DNA of 64,000 bases, taken from Pseudorhodobacter sp. E13 (GTDB lineage: Bacteria; Pseudomonadota; Alphaproteobacteria; Rhodobacterales; Rhodobacteraceae). The stretch lies in NCBI RefSeq assembly GCF_003991405.1, contig NZ_RPEN01000158.1, positions 62,001 to 126,000 on the forward strand. Direction: 5' to 3'. This document shows, piece after piece, positions 44,104-52,208 of the stretch; positions within the stretch are counted from its first letter, which is position 1; every line of letters starts with the position of its first letter. A model generated the notes under the pieces. It had not been told where the DNA came from and did not search any database. It was given only the letters and a program-made list of their open reading frames with translations. Position numbers and translations under genes: made by a program.

Positions 44104-44228
44104 GCCAATCGGCCCGCCCCCTCTGCCAGCCCCCCTGCCTCAGCTTTGCTGATCCTTTAGGCAGATGCCCGGTCTTTGTGCCGCGCGCATGCCGAGACGC
44201 TTGCAATATGGTTTTCCCACCGCCATGC

Positions 44229-44242
44229 TGACCGAAAGGTCA
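44229..44242. promoter_or_regulatory. Perfect inverted repeat upstream of TRAP operon
   Basis: TGACC-gaaa-GGTCA, 46 bases upstream of the small permease start. It may be an operator or the loop of a leader hairpin. A candidate DctD or other regulator site; no evidence beyond symmetry and position. Confidence 0.35.
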
Positions 44243-44287
44243 AAATTTGCCGCAAAGGCAGGGCCTAGTCCTTTCAGGGGCCAAGTT

Positions 44288-44806
44288 ATGTGGGGGAACA
44301 TGCCGACCATCGTTGTGCGTTACGTCCATTGGGTAGAGCGTTGGAACCGCCGCATCGGGCGGGTGGCCATGTATCTGCTGTTTGCGCTTATGGCGGTGAT
44401 GCTGTGGGGGGCCTTTGCCCGCACCGCTTGGCATCCGCAGGTCTGGACCGATGAGATGGGGCAATTCCTGCTGGCGGGGTATTTCATGCTGGGCGGGGCC
44501 TATGCCTTGCAGATGGATTCAGCCGTGCGGATGGATGTGTTCTATTCCGCATGGTCGCCGCGCACCAAGGCGCTGGTCGATGCGGTGACAATCTTCGCGC
44601 TGCTGTTTTATCTGGGCGTGCTTTTGTGGGGCGGCGTCGAAAGCACCGTCTATGCGCTGGAATACGGCGAACGGAAATCCGGCCTTTGGCGGCCCTATAT
44701 GGCCCCGGTCAAGATTGTGATGTGCATCGGCATCACCATGATGCTGCTGCAATGCACGGCCTTTCTGGCCCGTGATATCGCCCGTCTGCGGGGGCAAGAG
44801 ATCTGA
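44288..44806 (+). CDS. TRAP transporter small permease (DctQ-type)
   Basis: A 172-residue membrane subunit with four predicted helices (about 23-45, 57-75, 100-120, 138-158). It has the DctQ-family motif WTDEMGQFLLAGYFMLGGAYALQMDSAVRMDV. It holds the large permease and binding protein together in a sodium-driven importer. The ATG at 44288 follows AGGGG; an ATG at 44300 is possible. Its stop overlaps the next ATG (TGATG). Confidence 0.88.
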   Translation: MWGNMPTIVVRYVHWVERWNRRIGRVAMYLLFALMAVMLWGAFARTAWHPQVWTDEMGQFLLAGYFMLGGAYALQMDSAVRMDVFYSAWSPRTKALVDAVTIFALLFYLGVLLWGGVESTVYALEYGERKSGLWRPYMAPVKIVMCIGITMMLLQCTAFLARDIARLRGQEI

Positions 44807-46131
44807 TGCATTACGAGATGATTGCGCTGCTGATGTTCGGCTCCATGCTGGTCATGCTGATGACCGGGCAGCGGATGTTCGGGATTATCGGCTTTGTCGC
44901 CGTGGTGGCGGCGATGCTGCTTTGGGGCGATCGCGGCGGCTATGATCTGGCCTTCGCGCAAAGCATGAAGGTGATTGGCTGGTTCCCGCTGCTGACCCTG
45001 CCGATGTTCATTTTCATGGGCTATGTGCTGTCGGAAAGCCGGCTTGCCGATGATCTTTACCGCATGTTTCATGTCTGGTTTGGCCGCGTGCCGGGGGGGC
45101 TGGCGATTGGCACCATTCTGCTGATGGTGCTGATCTCCGCGATGAACGGGCTGTCGGTGGCGGGTATGGCCATCGGGGCCACCATCGCTTTGCCCGAACT
45201 CCTCAAACGCGACTATGACAAGCGGATGGTGACGGGGGTCATTCAGGCAGGCTCCTCGCTGGGGATCCTTGTGCCGCCTTCGGTGGTGCTGGTGCTTTAT
45301 GCGCTGATCGCGCGGCAATCGGTTTCAGACCTGTGGCTGGCGGGCGTAGTGCCGGGGCTGATGATGGCGGCGATGTTCGTCATCTACATCTGGATCCGCT
45401 GCAAACTGAACCCCAGCCTTGGCCCGGCCTTGGACGCGGCCGAACTTGCCGCCGTTCCACGGGCCGAGAAATACCGCCTGCTGCTGGCGGGCCTGCTGCC
45501 CTTTGGCATCTTTCTGGTGATGATGGTGCCCTTCGTGACGGGCTATACACGGCTGGTCGAAAGCTCGGTGATCGGGGCGGTGGCCTCGGTGCTGGTCGCG
45601 GTGGCCAAGGGCCGCATGACGCGCCAAGTGTTTGAGACAGCCACCCGCAACACGCTGGCGATTTCCTGCATGTTCCTGTGGATCATCCTTGCCGCCCTTG
45701 CCTTTGGCGCGGTGTTTGACGGCTTGCGCGCGGTGGATGCGATCAAGGGGCTGTTTCTGGACAATCTCGGCCTTGGCCGGTGGGAAGTGCTGATCCTGAT
45801 GCAGCTTTCCTTCATCCTGATGGGCACTTTTCTGGATGACACCGCGATGCTGGTCATCGTCGCCCCGCTCTATGTGCCACTGGTCAAACTGCTGGAATTT
45901 GATCTGGTCTGGTATGGCGTGCTTTACACCATGACCTGCCAGATCGCCTATATGACACCGCCCTTCGGCTATAACCTGTTTCTGATGCGCGCCATGGCCC
46001 CGCCCGAGGTGACGCTGATGGATATCTACCGCTCCATCGTGCCCTTTGTGGCCGTCATGGTGCTGGCCCTCGCCATCGTCATGGCCTTCCCGCAACTCGC
46101 ACTTTGGCTGCCCAATACGCTTCGTCATTAA
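44806..46131 (+). CDS. TRAP transporter large permease (DctM-type)
   Basis: A 441-residue transport subunit with about 12 membrane helices. Family signatures include LPMFIFMGYVLSES, SAMNGLSVAGMAIGATIALPEL, GVIQAGSSLGILVPPSVVL and MGTFLDDTAMLVIVAPL. It carries the transport path and sodium sites. Translated with the small permease (TGATG overlap). The binding protein follows 43 bases later. Confidence 0.95.
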   Translation: MHYEMIALLMFGSMLVMLMTGQRMFGIIGFVAVVAAMLLWGDRGGYDLAFAQSMKVIGWFPLLTLPMFIFMGYVLSESRLADDLYRMFHVWFGRVPGGLAIGTILLMVLISAMNGLSVAGMAIGATIALPELLKRDYDKRMVTGVIQAGSSLGILVPPSVVLVLYALIARQSVSDLWLAGVVPGLMMAAMFVIYIWIRCKLNPSLGPALDAAELAAVPRAEKYRLLLAGLLPFGIFLVMMVPFVTGYTRLVESSVIGAVASVLVAVAKGRMTRQVFETATRNTLAISCMFLWIILAALAFGAVFDGLRAVDAIKGLFLDNLGLGRWEVLILMQLSFILMGTFLDDTAMLVIVAPLYVPLVKLLEFDLVWYGVLYTMTCQIAYMTPPFGYNLFLMRAMAPPEVTLMDIYRSIVPFVAVMVLALAIVMAFPQLALWLPNTLRH

Positions 46132-46173
46132 ACAGGCGGACCCTACCGCCGCAACACAGCAAGGAGAGAACAG

Positions 46174-47208
46174 ATGACCACCAGAAGAAAGTTCCTCACC
46201 TCCGGCGCGCTGGCCGCCGGTGCCTCTACCCTCGCCGCACCTGCGCTGGCGCAATCCCCGATCAAATGGCGCCTGCAAACCTATGCCGGGGCCGCGCTTG
46301 GCGCCGAAGTCATCAAACCCGCCATCGACCAGTTCAACGAAATCGCCGCCGGCCAGATGGAGATTGAACTTTACTACGCCGACCAGCTTGTCCCCACCGG
46401 CGAGCTGTTCCAGGCCATGCAGCGCGGCACCATCGACGCCGTGCAATCGGATGACGATTCCATGGCCTCGCCCACCGAAGTCACGGTTTTCGGCGGCTAT
46501 TTCCCTTTCGCCTCACGCTACTCGCTCGATGTGCCGGTGCTGTTCAACCAATATGGGCTGGGCGAGATCTGGGCCGATGAATATGCCAAGGTCGGCGTCA
46601 AACATATCAGCGCGGGCGCATGGGATCCGTGCCATTTCTCAACCAAAGACCCGATCAATTCGCTGGCCGACCTCAAGGGCAAGCGCGTCTTTACCTTCCC
46701 CACCGCAGGCCGCTTCCTTGCGCAATTCGGCGTGGTTCCGGTGACGCTGCCATGGGAAGATATCGAAGTGGCCGTGCAAACCGGAGAGTTGGACGGCATC
46801 GCGTGGTCCGGCATCACCGAGGTTTATACCGTCGGCTGGTCCAACGTGACCAATTATTTCCTGACCAACAACATCTCGGGCGCGTGGATCGGGCATTTCT
46901 TTGCCAATATGGACCGCTGGAATGAGGTGCCGCCGCATCTGCAAGCGCTGATGAAGGTTTGTTTCGAACAGTCGCACTACTACCGCCAGCATTGGTATTG
47001 GGGCGGCGAGGCCAAGCTGCGCGTCAACGGGCCAAAGCTGAAGCTGACCACCATCCCCGATGCCGAATGGGCCACGGTCGAGGCCGCAGGCCGCGCCTTC
47101 TGGGACGAAATCGCCGCCGAATCCGAGGTAAAAGCCAAGGTCGTCGCGATCTTCAAGGAATATAACGACGTGATGGAAAAAGCGGGCCGCCCCTACCGCT
47201 ATACCTGA
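46174..47208 (+). CDS. TRAP transporter substrate-binding protein (DctP-type, Tat signal)
   Basis: A 344-residue periplasmic binding protein with a twin-arginine signal (RRKFLTSGALAAG; about 4-28). It follows the DctP/TakP pattern GELFQAMQRGTIDAVQ and LKGKRVFTFPTAGRFLAQFGVVPVTLPWEDIEVAVQTGELDG, including the carboxylate-binding R of GR. The substrate is a carboxylic acid of unknown identity; the size and W-rich C-terminal third suggest the TakP-like group. GGAGAG precedes the ATG. A GNRA-loop hairpin follows. Confidence 0.93.
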   Translation: MTTRRKFLTSGALAAGASTLAAPALAQSPIKWRLQTYAGAALGAEVIKPAIDQFNEIAAGQMEIELYYADQLVPTGELFQAMQRGTIDAVQSDDDSMASPTEVTVFGGYFPFASRYSLDVPVLFNQYGLGEIWADEYAKVGVKHISAGAWDPCHFSTKDPINSLADLKGKRVFTFPTAGRFLAQFGVVPVTLPWEDIEVAVQTGELDGIAWSGITEVYTVGWSNVTNYFLTNNISGAWIGHFFANMDRWNEVPPHLQALMKVCFEQSHYYRQHWYWGGEAKLRVNGPKLKLTTIPDAEWATVEAAGRAFWDEIAAESEVKAKVVAIFKEYNDVMEKAGRPYRYT

Positions 47209-47215
47209 CAAGAAC

Positions 47216-47239
47216 AGGCCCCGCCGCAAGGTGGGGCCT
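47216..47239. terminator. Strong bidirectional hairpin between TRAP operon and DUF900 gene
   Basis: AGGCCCC-G-CC-GCAA-GG-T-GGGGCCT, a stem with a GNRA-type GCAA loop and one mismatch. It lies eight bases after the DctP stop and 15 bases before the convergent gene's stop. The T-run is weak. Confidence 0.65.
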
Positions 47240-47253
47240 TCCCGACTTTGTCG

Positions 47254-48246
47254 CTATCCGCTTTCCAACGCCCGTAACAGGGCGATCATATCGGGCGAGG
47301 AAAACGCCGTGGTGTGATTGGCCGACAGTTTGCGCGTGGCAAAACTGGCCGAGACAACCTGCGCCTTGGCCCGCGTCAGCACGGCGGTATCTTCCACGGT
47401 GCCAAGCCGCAGGCGATTGCCATTCAGCACGCCTGAAAACCGCAGCAACTGGTCATTTCGTGACCCGACGACGACAAAGGGCTGCGGCAGGCTGCCCATA
47501 TCGGCGGCTTGCTGCTCAAACATCTCTACATCAATATCGGGCGACACCAGCACCACCCCTGCCAGCTTGCCCCATTGTGCGCCGCCATTGCGGATGGCGT
47601 GCTGGCGCAGCACTTCCATCACCAATTGGCTGCCGATGGAATGGGCGACGATGGTGAAACTCTCAACACCCGAGGCCTGCACCTGATCCAGCACCGTCTC
47701 AAAGGCGGAACGCGAAAACAGAACGGAATCGCGGTCTTGCAGATACCCAAGGTTTTCCCCGGCCGAGGGCCAACTGAACAGCAGCGGAATATCCCGCGTC
47801 TGATAGTCATGGATGATCTGGGTGTTCATATACAGCGCTTCGGCAAAGCTGTTGTTATAGCCATGCACAAAGATCGTCACGCGCCGCTCTTTTGCGGCCC
47901 GCGTGGCAAGTTGCTGGGCCAGCAACGCGCCAAAACCTGCCCCTTCAGCAGCGCGTCTGGCATCAACAATGCCGAAATGCTTTTGCGGGTCGGCAGCCTC
48001 GCCGGGGTATTCAACGCGGCCCGGTTCATGCGCCGGCGGCACCGAGACGCGAACCGCGCCATAGCTGACCTGCGCGCTGCGCTCTGCGCCGAAAAGCTGG
48101 GCGGAGGGCGCGCGATTGGTGGCAAACAACACCTCATGCACCGTGGCCCCTTGGGTCTGCGGCACCACCACAATCGCGCTGCGCGGCCCGCAGCCCAAAA
48201 GCAGCAGCCCCAAAGCCAAGGCGGCAAAGGCCCTGAGAATGGTCAT
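47254..48246 (-). CDS. DUF900-type alpha/beta hydrolase lipoprotein
   Basis: A 330-residue exported hydrolase. The N-terminus has a lipobox LLLLGCG (Cys about 18), so it is probably a lipoprotein. The alpha/beta hydrolase core shows HGYNNSFAEALY (about 128-139) and a nucleophile elbow AHSIGS with the expected Ser, with later D and H candidates. DUF900 is the nearest family; substrate unknown. The ATG at 48246 was preferred because it gives a compact lipoprotein signal; an ATG at 48270 is also in frame and adds eight basic residues. Confidence 0.82.
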   Translation of the reverse strand: MTILRAFAALALGLLLLGCGPRSAIVVVPQTQGATVHEVLFATNRAPSAQLFGAERSAQVSYGAVRVSVPPAHEPGRVEYPGEAADPQKHFGIVDARRAAEGAGFGALLAQQLATRAAKERRVTIFVHGYNNSFAEALYMNTQIIHDYQTRDIPLLFSWPSAGENLGYLQDRDSVLFSRSAFETVLDQVQASGVESFTIVAHSIGSQLVMEVLRQHAIRNGGAQWGKLAGVVLVSPDIDVEMFEQQAADMGSLPQPFVVVGSRNDQLLRFSGVLNGNRLRLGTVEDTAVLTRAKAQVVSASFATRKLSANHTTAFSSPDMIALLRALESG

Positions 48247-48348
48247 AGGGTCACGCTTTCTGTCAAACATCTTTGCGGCGACAGGAAACCGGGGGGCAAG
48301 CGCCCCTGCCCCCCGGTTCCGCCTGTTACCCCTTTTTTCGGGGCCTGC

Positions 48349-48663
48349 TCAATTCTTGCGCGGCGGCGGGGCGAAATCGCGCAGCGTCTGTTCCACCGCA
48401 GCCACGGTCAGACCTGCGTTCTCTGCCTTCAGGCAATCGGTGATTTTCGCGGCATCGGGCCGTTCGGGTTTGCCCTTGGCCCCCGGTTTGCCCGGTGCGG
48501 GCACGCAGGTTTTCAGGGTCGCCTCCGACACGCCAAGGGCTGCCGACATTTCGCTTAGCGAGGGGGCCTCTCGCCGCTGTTGTTGCTGGGCCAAGGCGGC
48601 CATCGGGGCAACCAGTGACACAGCGGTCACAAGGGACAGCAAAGCGCTCGATCGTTTCGTCAT
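48349..48663 (-). CDS. Small exported protein, two cysteines
   Basis: A 104-residue protein with a signal peptide (about 1-25, ALAQ). The mature part holds a predicted helical segment SEMSAALGVSEATLKTC, a basic Gly/Lys linker, then AAKITDCLKAEN and a C-terminal helix. C53 and C77 may form a disulfide. GGAAAG precedes the ATG. Not recognised. Similar short exported proteins appear in Rhodobacteraceae, but I cannot name the family. Confidence 0.6.
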   Translation of the reverse strand: MTKRSSALLSLVTAVSLVAPMAALAQQQQRREAPSLSEMSAALGVSEATLKTCVPAPGKPGAKGKPERPDAAKITDCLKAENAGLTVAAVEQTLRDFAPPPRKN

Positions 48664-48914
48664 TGTTCTGTCTTTCCGGTTTCAAGCTCTGTTGTGGAAG
48701 AGCTAGCGATAAACGCCGCCGTCGCCGGTTTCCGTCGCGCGATCTGAAAAGTTAATTTTTGGTGACTTTTTTGCCTCGTTTGGTTTTTAATCAAGGGCTT
48801 ACCCGTCATTCCGCGCGCGATTCCGCAGCCCCTGAATCGCAGCCTCGCCGCGAAAAACAGGTGACAGGCCGCAGCTTCAGTGCTTCACTGCCCCCACCCA
48901 GCCCCGAGGATCGC

Positions 48915-50048
48915 ATGACCACCCATGACCCCAAACTCTCCCCTGTGGAGGAACTTCGCGCCAATGTGGCCCAGCCCTTCGGACAGGCCCGCGCGATGCC
49001 GAAATCGGTCTATACCTCGCCCGAATTTACGGCGCTGGAGCAAGAGCATATTTTCCGCAAAGACTGGCTTTGCGCAGGCCGCGCCGATGCGTTGAAAGCG
49101 CCCGGCGATTACCTGACGATGGACATCGCAGGAGAGCCGATCATCGTGCTGCGCGACCGTGACGGCCAGTTGCGGGCCATGTCCAACGTCTGCCGCCACC
49201 GCATGTCGATCCTGCTGGAAGGGCGCGGCAATACCCGCGCCATCACCTGCCCCTATCACGCCTGGACCTATAACCTTGACGGTTCCTTGCGGGGCGCGCC
49301 CGCGATGATGCATAACGAAGGCTTCTGCAAGGATCAGGTCAACCTGCCGCAAATCCGCTGCACCGACTGGCTGGGTTGGATCATGGTCACGCTGAACCCC
49401 GATGCCCCCGACCCGCAGGACCGCCTGAAAGGCGTGCAGGATCTGGTCGGCTATCTGGATATGGGGGCCTATGTCGAAACCTTCCGCGAGGAACATCACT
49501 GGGACACCAACTGGAAGGTTCTGGCCGAGAATTTCATGGAAAGCTATCACCTGCCGGTCTGCCACGCAGGCACCATCGGCGGCTCGGTCGATCTGGCACA
49601 GATGACCTGCCCGGAAGGCGAGCCGGGCTTCAACTATCACTGGATCGTCAAGAATGACACGGTAAAGCTTTCCCTCGCGCATCCCTCCAACACCACGCTG
49701 ACAGGCGATCAGCGGCGCATCACATGGCTGCTGGCGATCTATCCGTCACTGATGATCACGCTGACGCCGGGATATTTCTGGTATCTCTGCCTGACGCCGG
49801 ACGGGCCGGGACGGGTGAAAATTCTCTATGGTGGCGGGTTGCACCCCGATTGGGTGGCCGACCCGCAGGCCGCGGCGCATCTGGAAACGATCAAGGGCCT
49901 GCTGGACCATGTGAATGACGAGGATCGTGGCTGCACCGAAAAGGTCTATCGCGGGCTTTGCGCCGATTTGTCCGGGCCGGGCCATCTGTCCCATCTGGAA
50001 CGGCCAAATTTCGAATTCGCCACCTATATCGCGCGGATGATGCCCTGA
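48915..50048 (+). CDS. Rieske-type oxygenase alpha subunit (substrate unknown)
   Basis: A 377-residue non-heme iron oxygenase. The Rieske 2Fe-2S ligands are C93-R-H95 and C112-P-Y-H115. The mononuclear iron motif is N-F-M-E-S-Y-H-L-P-V-C-H with H212 and H217. The architecture fits aromatic-ring hydroxylases and also quaternary-amine (betaine/choline-type) monooxygenases; no substrate can be assigned. No reductase or ferredoxin gene is adjacent, so it must use an electron donor from elsewhere. The ATG at 48915 has GAGGA upstream. Confidence 0.87.
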   Translation: MTTHDPKLSPVEELRANVAQPFGQARAMPKSVYTSPEFTALEQEHIFRKDWLCAGRADALKAPGDYLTMDIAGEPIIVLRDRDGQLRAMSNVCRHRMSILLEGRGNTRAITCPYHAWTYNLDGSLRGAPAMMHNEGFCKDQVNLPQIRCTDWLGWIMVTLNPDAPDPQDRLKGVQDLVGYLDMGAYVETFREEHHWDTNWKVLAENFMESYHLPVCHAGTIGGSVDLAQMTCPEGEPGFNYHWIVKNDTVKLSLAHPSNTTLTGDQRRITWLLAIYPSLMITLTPGYFWYLCLTPDGPGRVKILYGGGLHPDWVADPQAAAHLETIKGLLDHVNDEDRGCTEKVYRGLCADLSGPGHLSHLERPNFEFATYIARMMP

Positions 50049-50080
50049 GCGGCGGCGGTTTTTTTGGCAGGCAGGCGCGA

Positions 50081-50749
50081 TTACGCGGGCAGCAACCGAT
50101 CCACCAGCCCCGGCAGGTCATCATAGTGATGCAGCAGCGCATCGGGCTGCAAGCGGTCCACCCCTGCCCCTTCCGGGCCAAAGCCGACCAGCACAATCGG
50201 CACCCCTGCCGCGCGCGCGGTATCGCGGTCGGTGATGGTGTCCCCGATCAGCAAGGACCGCGCCGCATCGCCCCCCGCCCGGCGGACGGTTTCAAAGTAA
50301 TGCTCTGGGTCGGGTTTGCGCACGGGCAGCGTATCGGCCCCCAGCAAGGCGCCGAACAGCCCCGAAATCCCGAAATGATCGCATAGCATCACCGCCAGAT
50401 GTTCCGGTTTGTTGGTGCAGATCGCGGTGGCAAACCCTGCCGCGCGCAACGCCTCCACCGCTTGCACCGCACCGGGATAGAGCGTCGAATGCACCGCAAT
50501 CGCCCCGGCGTAGGCCTCGAGCAGCACCGGGTATTGCGCATCCACATCCGCCTCGGTCCAGGCCGCGCCAAGCCGCGAGAATCCCAGCCGCAGCATCGCC
50601 CGCCCGCCGCCAAAGGCCACCAGCGCATCGCCTGTGCGCGACAGGGGCGCGCCCTTGCCCATCCGTTCAAAACAAGCATTGGCCGCCGCGATCAGATCAC
50701 CGCTGGTATCGGCCAAAGTGCCATCAAGATCAAAAACCACGGTGCGCAT
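50081..50749 (-). CDS. gph: Phosphoglycolate phosphatase-like HAD hydrolase
   Basis: A 222-residue HAD-family phosphatase. The catalytic Asp pair is D7 and D9 in VFDLDGT, motif II is ICTNK, and motif III includes KPDPEHY and GDTITDRDTARAAG. Gph is the nearest family; other 2-phosphoglycolate-like phosphatases are possible. The ATG at 50749 gives the best spacing to AGGGG; an ATG two codons upstream touches that sequence. It is divergent from glmU. Confidence 0.88.
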   Translation of the reverse strand: MRTVVFDLDGTLADTSGDLIAAANACFERMGKGAPLSRTGDALVAFGGGRAMLRLGFSRLGAAWTEADVDAQYPVLLEAYAGAIAVHSTLYPGAVQAVEALRAAGFATAICTNKPEHLAVMLCDHFGISGLFGALLGADTLPVRKPDPEHYFETVRRAGGDAARSLLIGDTITDRDTARAAGVPIVLVGFGPEGAGVDRLQPDALLHHYDDLPGLVDRLLPA

Positions 50750-50852
50750 CTGCATCCCCTTATGTCAGGGCTGAAACAGCCCGTTATCCCCCCGACCTTG
50801 CGACTCGGGTGCCCTCGTGTAAAAGGGATCGGGCGTTGAAGGAAAGGGTTTC

Positions 50853-52208
50853 ATGTCGGTTTCATTGATCATTCTCGCCGCGGGCAAAGGCACCCGGATG
50901 AATTCGGACCTGCCCAAGGTGCTGCATCCGCTTGGCTCTGCCCCTTTGTTGCACCACGCCTTGCATGCAGGCCAATCGCTGGACCCGGAGCAGATTGTCG
51001 TCGTCGCAGGCCATGGCGCCGCGCAGGTGGAAAAAGCGGCACGCGCCTTTGACGCAGGGATCGAAGTTGTGCTTCAGGCCGAACAGCTTGGCACCGGCCA
51101 TGCGGTCGCGCAGGCGGCACCTTTGCTGGCGGATGCGGCGGGCGATGCGATTGTTCTGTATGGCGACACGCCGTTTGTGCGGGCAGAAACCTTGCAAACC
51201 ATGCTGGACGCCCGTGCCCGCCACGCCGTTGTGGTGCTGGGGTTTGAGGCAGCCGATCCGGGCCGCTATGGCCGCCTGATCACCTCGGGCGACACGCTGG
51301 ACCGCATTGTTGAATTCAAAGATGCAACGGATGAAGAACGCGCTATAACCCTATGCAATTCCGGCGTAATCTGCGCCGAGGCCTCGACCCTGTTCGCGCT
51401 GGTCAGCAAGCTGGGCAATGACAATGCGGCAGGCGAATATTACCTGACCGATATCATCGCACTTGCCCGCGCCGAAGGGCTTTCGGCAGGGGTTGTGATC
51501 TGCGATGAGGCAGAGACGCTGGGCATCAACACCCGCGCCGAGCTGAGCCGTGCCGAGGCGGCCTTTCAGGCAAGGATGCGCGCCGAGGCGATGGAAAACG
51601 GGGTGACGCTGGCCGACCCCGCCACCACCTATTTCGCAATGGATACGGTGATTGGCCGCGATACGACCATCGGCCCGAATGTGGTCTTTGGCCCCCGCGT
51701 GACCATCGAATCCGGGGCCGAGATTCGCGCCTTTTGCCATCTGGAAGGCTGCCATATCAGCCGCGGCGCCACCGTTGGCCCCTTTGCCCGCCTGCGCCCC
51801 GGTGCCGAACTGGCCGAGGATGTGCATGTCGGCAATTTCGTCGAGATCAAGAACGCGGTGCTGGACGAAGGCGTCAAGGTGGGCCACTTGACCTATCTGG
51901 GCGATGCCCATGTGGGCGAACATACCAATATCGGCGCGGGCACCATCACCTGCAATTATGACGGTGCCAACAAGCACCACACCGAAATCGGCCCGCGTGT
52001 CTTTATCGGTTCCAACACCATGCTGGTGGCCCCGGTCACGGTGGGGCGCGATGCGATGACGGGCTCTGGCTCTGTCATCACGGCGGATGTCCCGGCCGAG
52101 GCCTTGGCCGTGGCGCGGGCCAAGCAGGAAAACAAACCCGGTCTGGCGGTCCGCCTGATGGAGCGGTTTCAGAAAATCAAAGCGGACCGCCAGAAAGGCA
52201 AGCAGTAA
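50853..52208 (+). CDS. glmU: Bifunctional UDP-GlcNAc pyrophosphorylase / GlcN-1-P acetyltransferase
   Basis: Makes UDP-GlcNAc for peptidoglycan and LPS. The 451-residue protein has an N-terminal uridylyltransferase domain (LAAGKGTRM about 8-16, VLYGDTP) and a C-terminal left-handed beta-helix acetyltransferase (about 255-440) with RPGAEL and GAGTITCNYDG. ATG at 50853 with GGAAAGGG. GlmU product feeds NeuC of the nonulosonate locus. Immediately followed by glmS. Confidence 0.97.
   Translation: MSVSLIILAAGKGTRMNSDLPKVLHPLGSAPLLHHALHAGQSLDPEQIVVVAGHGAAQVEKAARAFDAGIEVVLQAEQLGTGHAVAQAAPLLADAAGDAIVLYGDTPFVRAETLQTMLDARARHAVVVLGFEAADPGRYGRLITSGDTLDRIVEFKDATDEERAITLCNSGVICAEASTLFALVSKLGNDNAAGEYYLTDIIALARAEGLSAGVVICDEAETLGINTRAELSRAEAAFQARMRAEAMENGVTLADPATTYFAMDTVIGRDTTIGPNVVFGPRVTIESGAEIRAFCHLEGCHISRGATVGPFARLRPGAELAEDVHVGNFVEIKNAVLDEGVKVGHLTYLGDAHVGEHTNIGAGTITCNYDGANKHHTEIGPRVFIGSNTMLVAPVTVGRDAMTGSGSVITADVPAEALAVARAKQENKPGLAVRLMERFQKIKADRQKGKQ

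Noticed and set aside
44190-44205. Sigma-54-like promoter TGCCGA-N5-TTGCA upstream of the TRAP genes
   Set aside because: The -24 GG is absent (TGCC), three of the first six bases mismatch, and DctD lacks the GAFTGA loop needed for sigma-54.
48329-48345. CCCC-TTTTTTCG-GGGG hairpin after the DUF900 lipoprotein / small exported protein region
   Set aside because: Four-base stem, too weak to call as a terminator.
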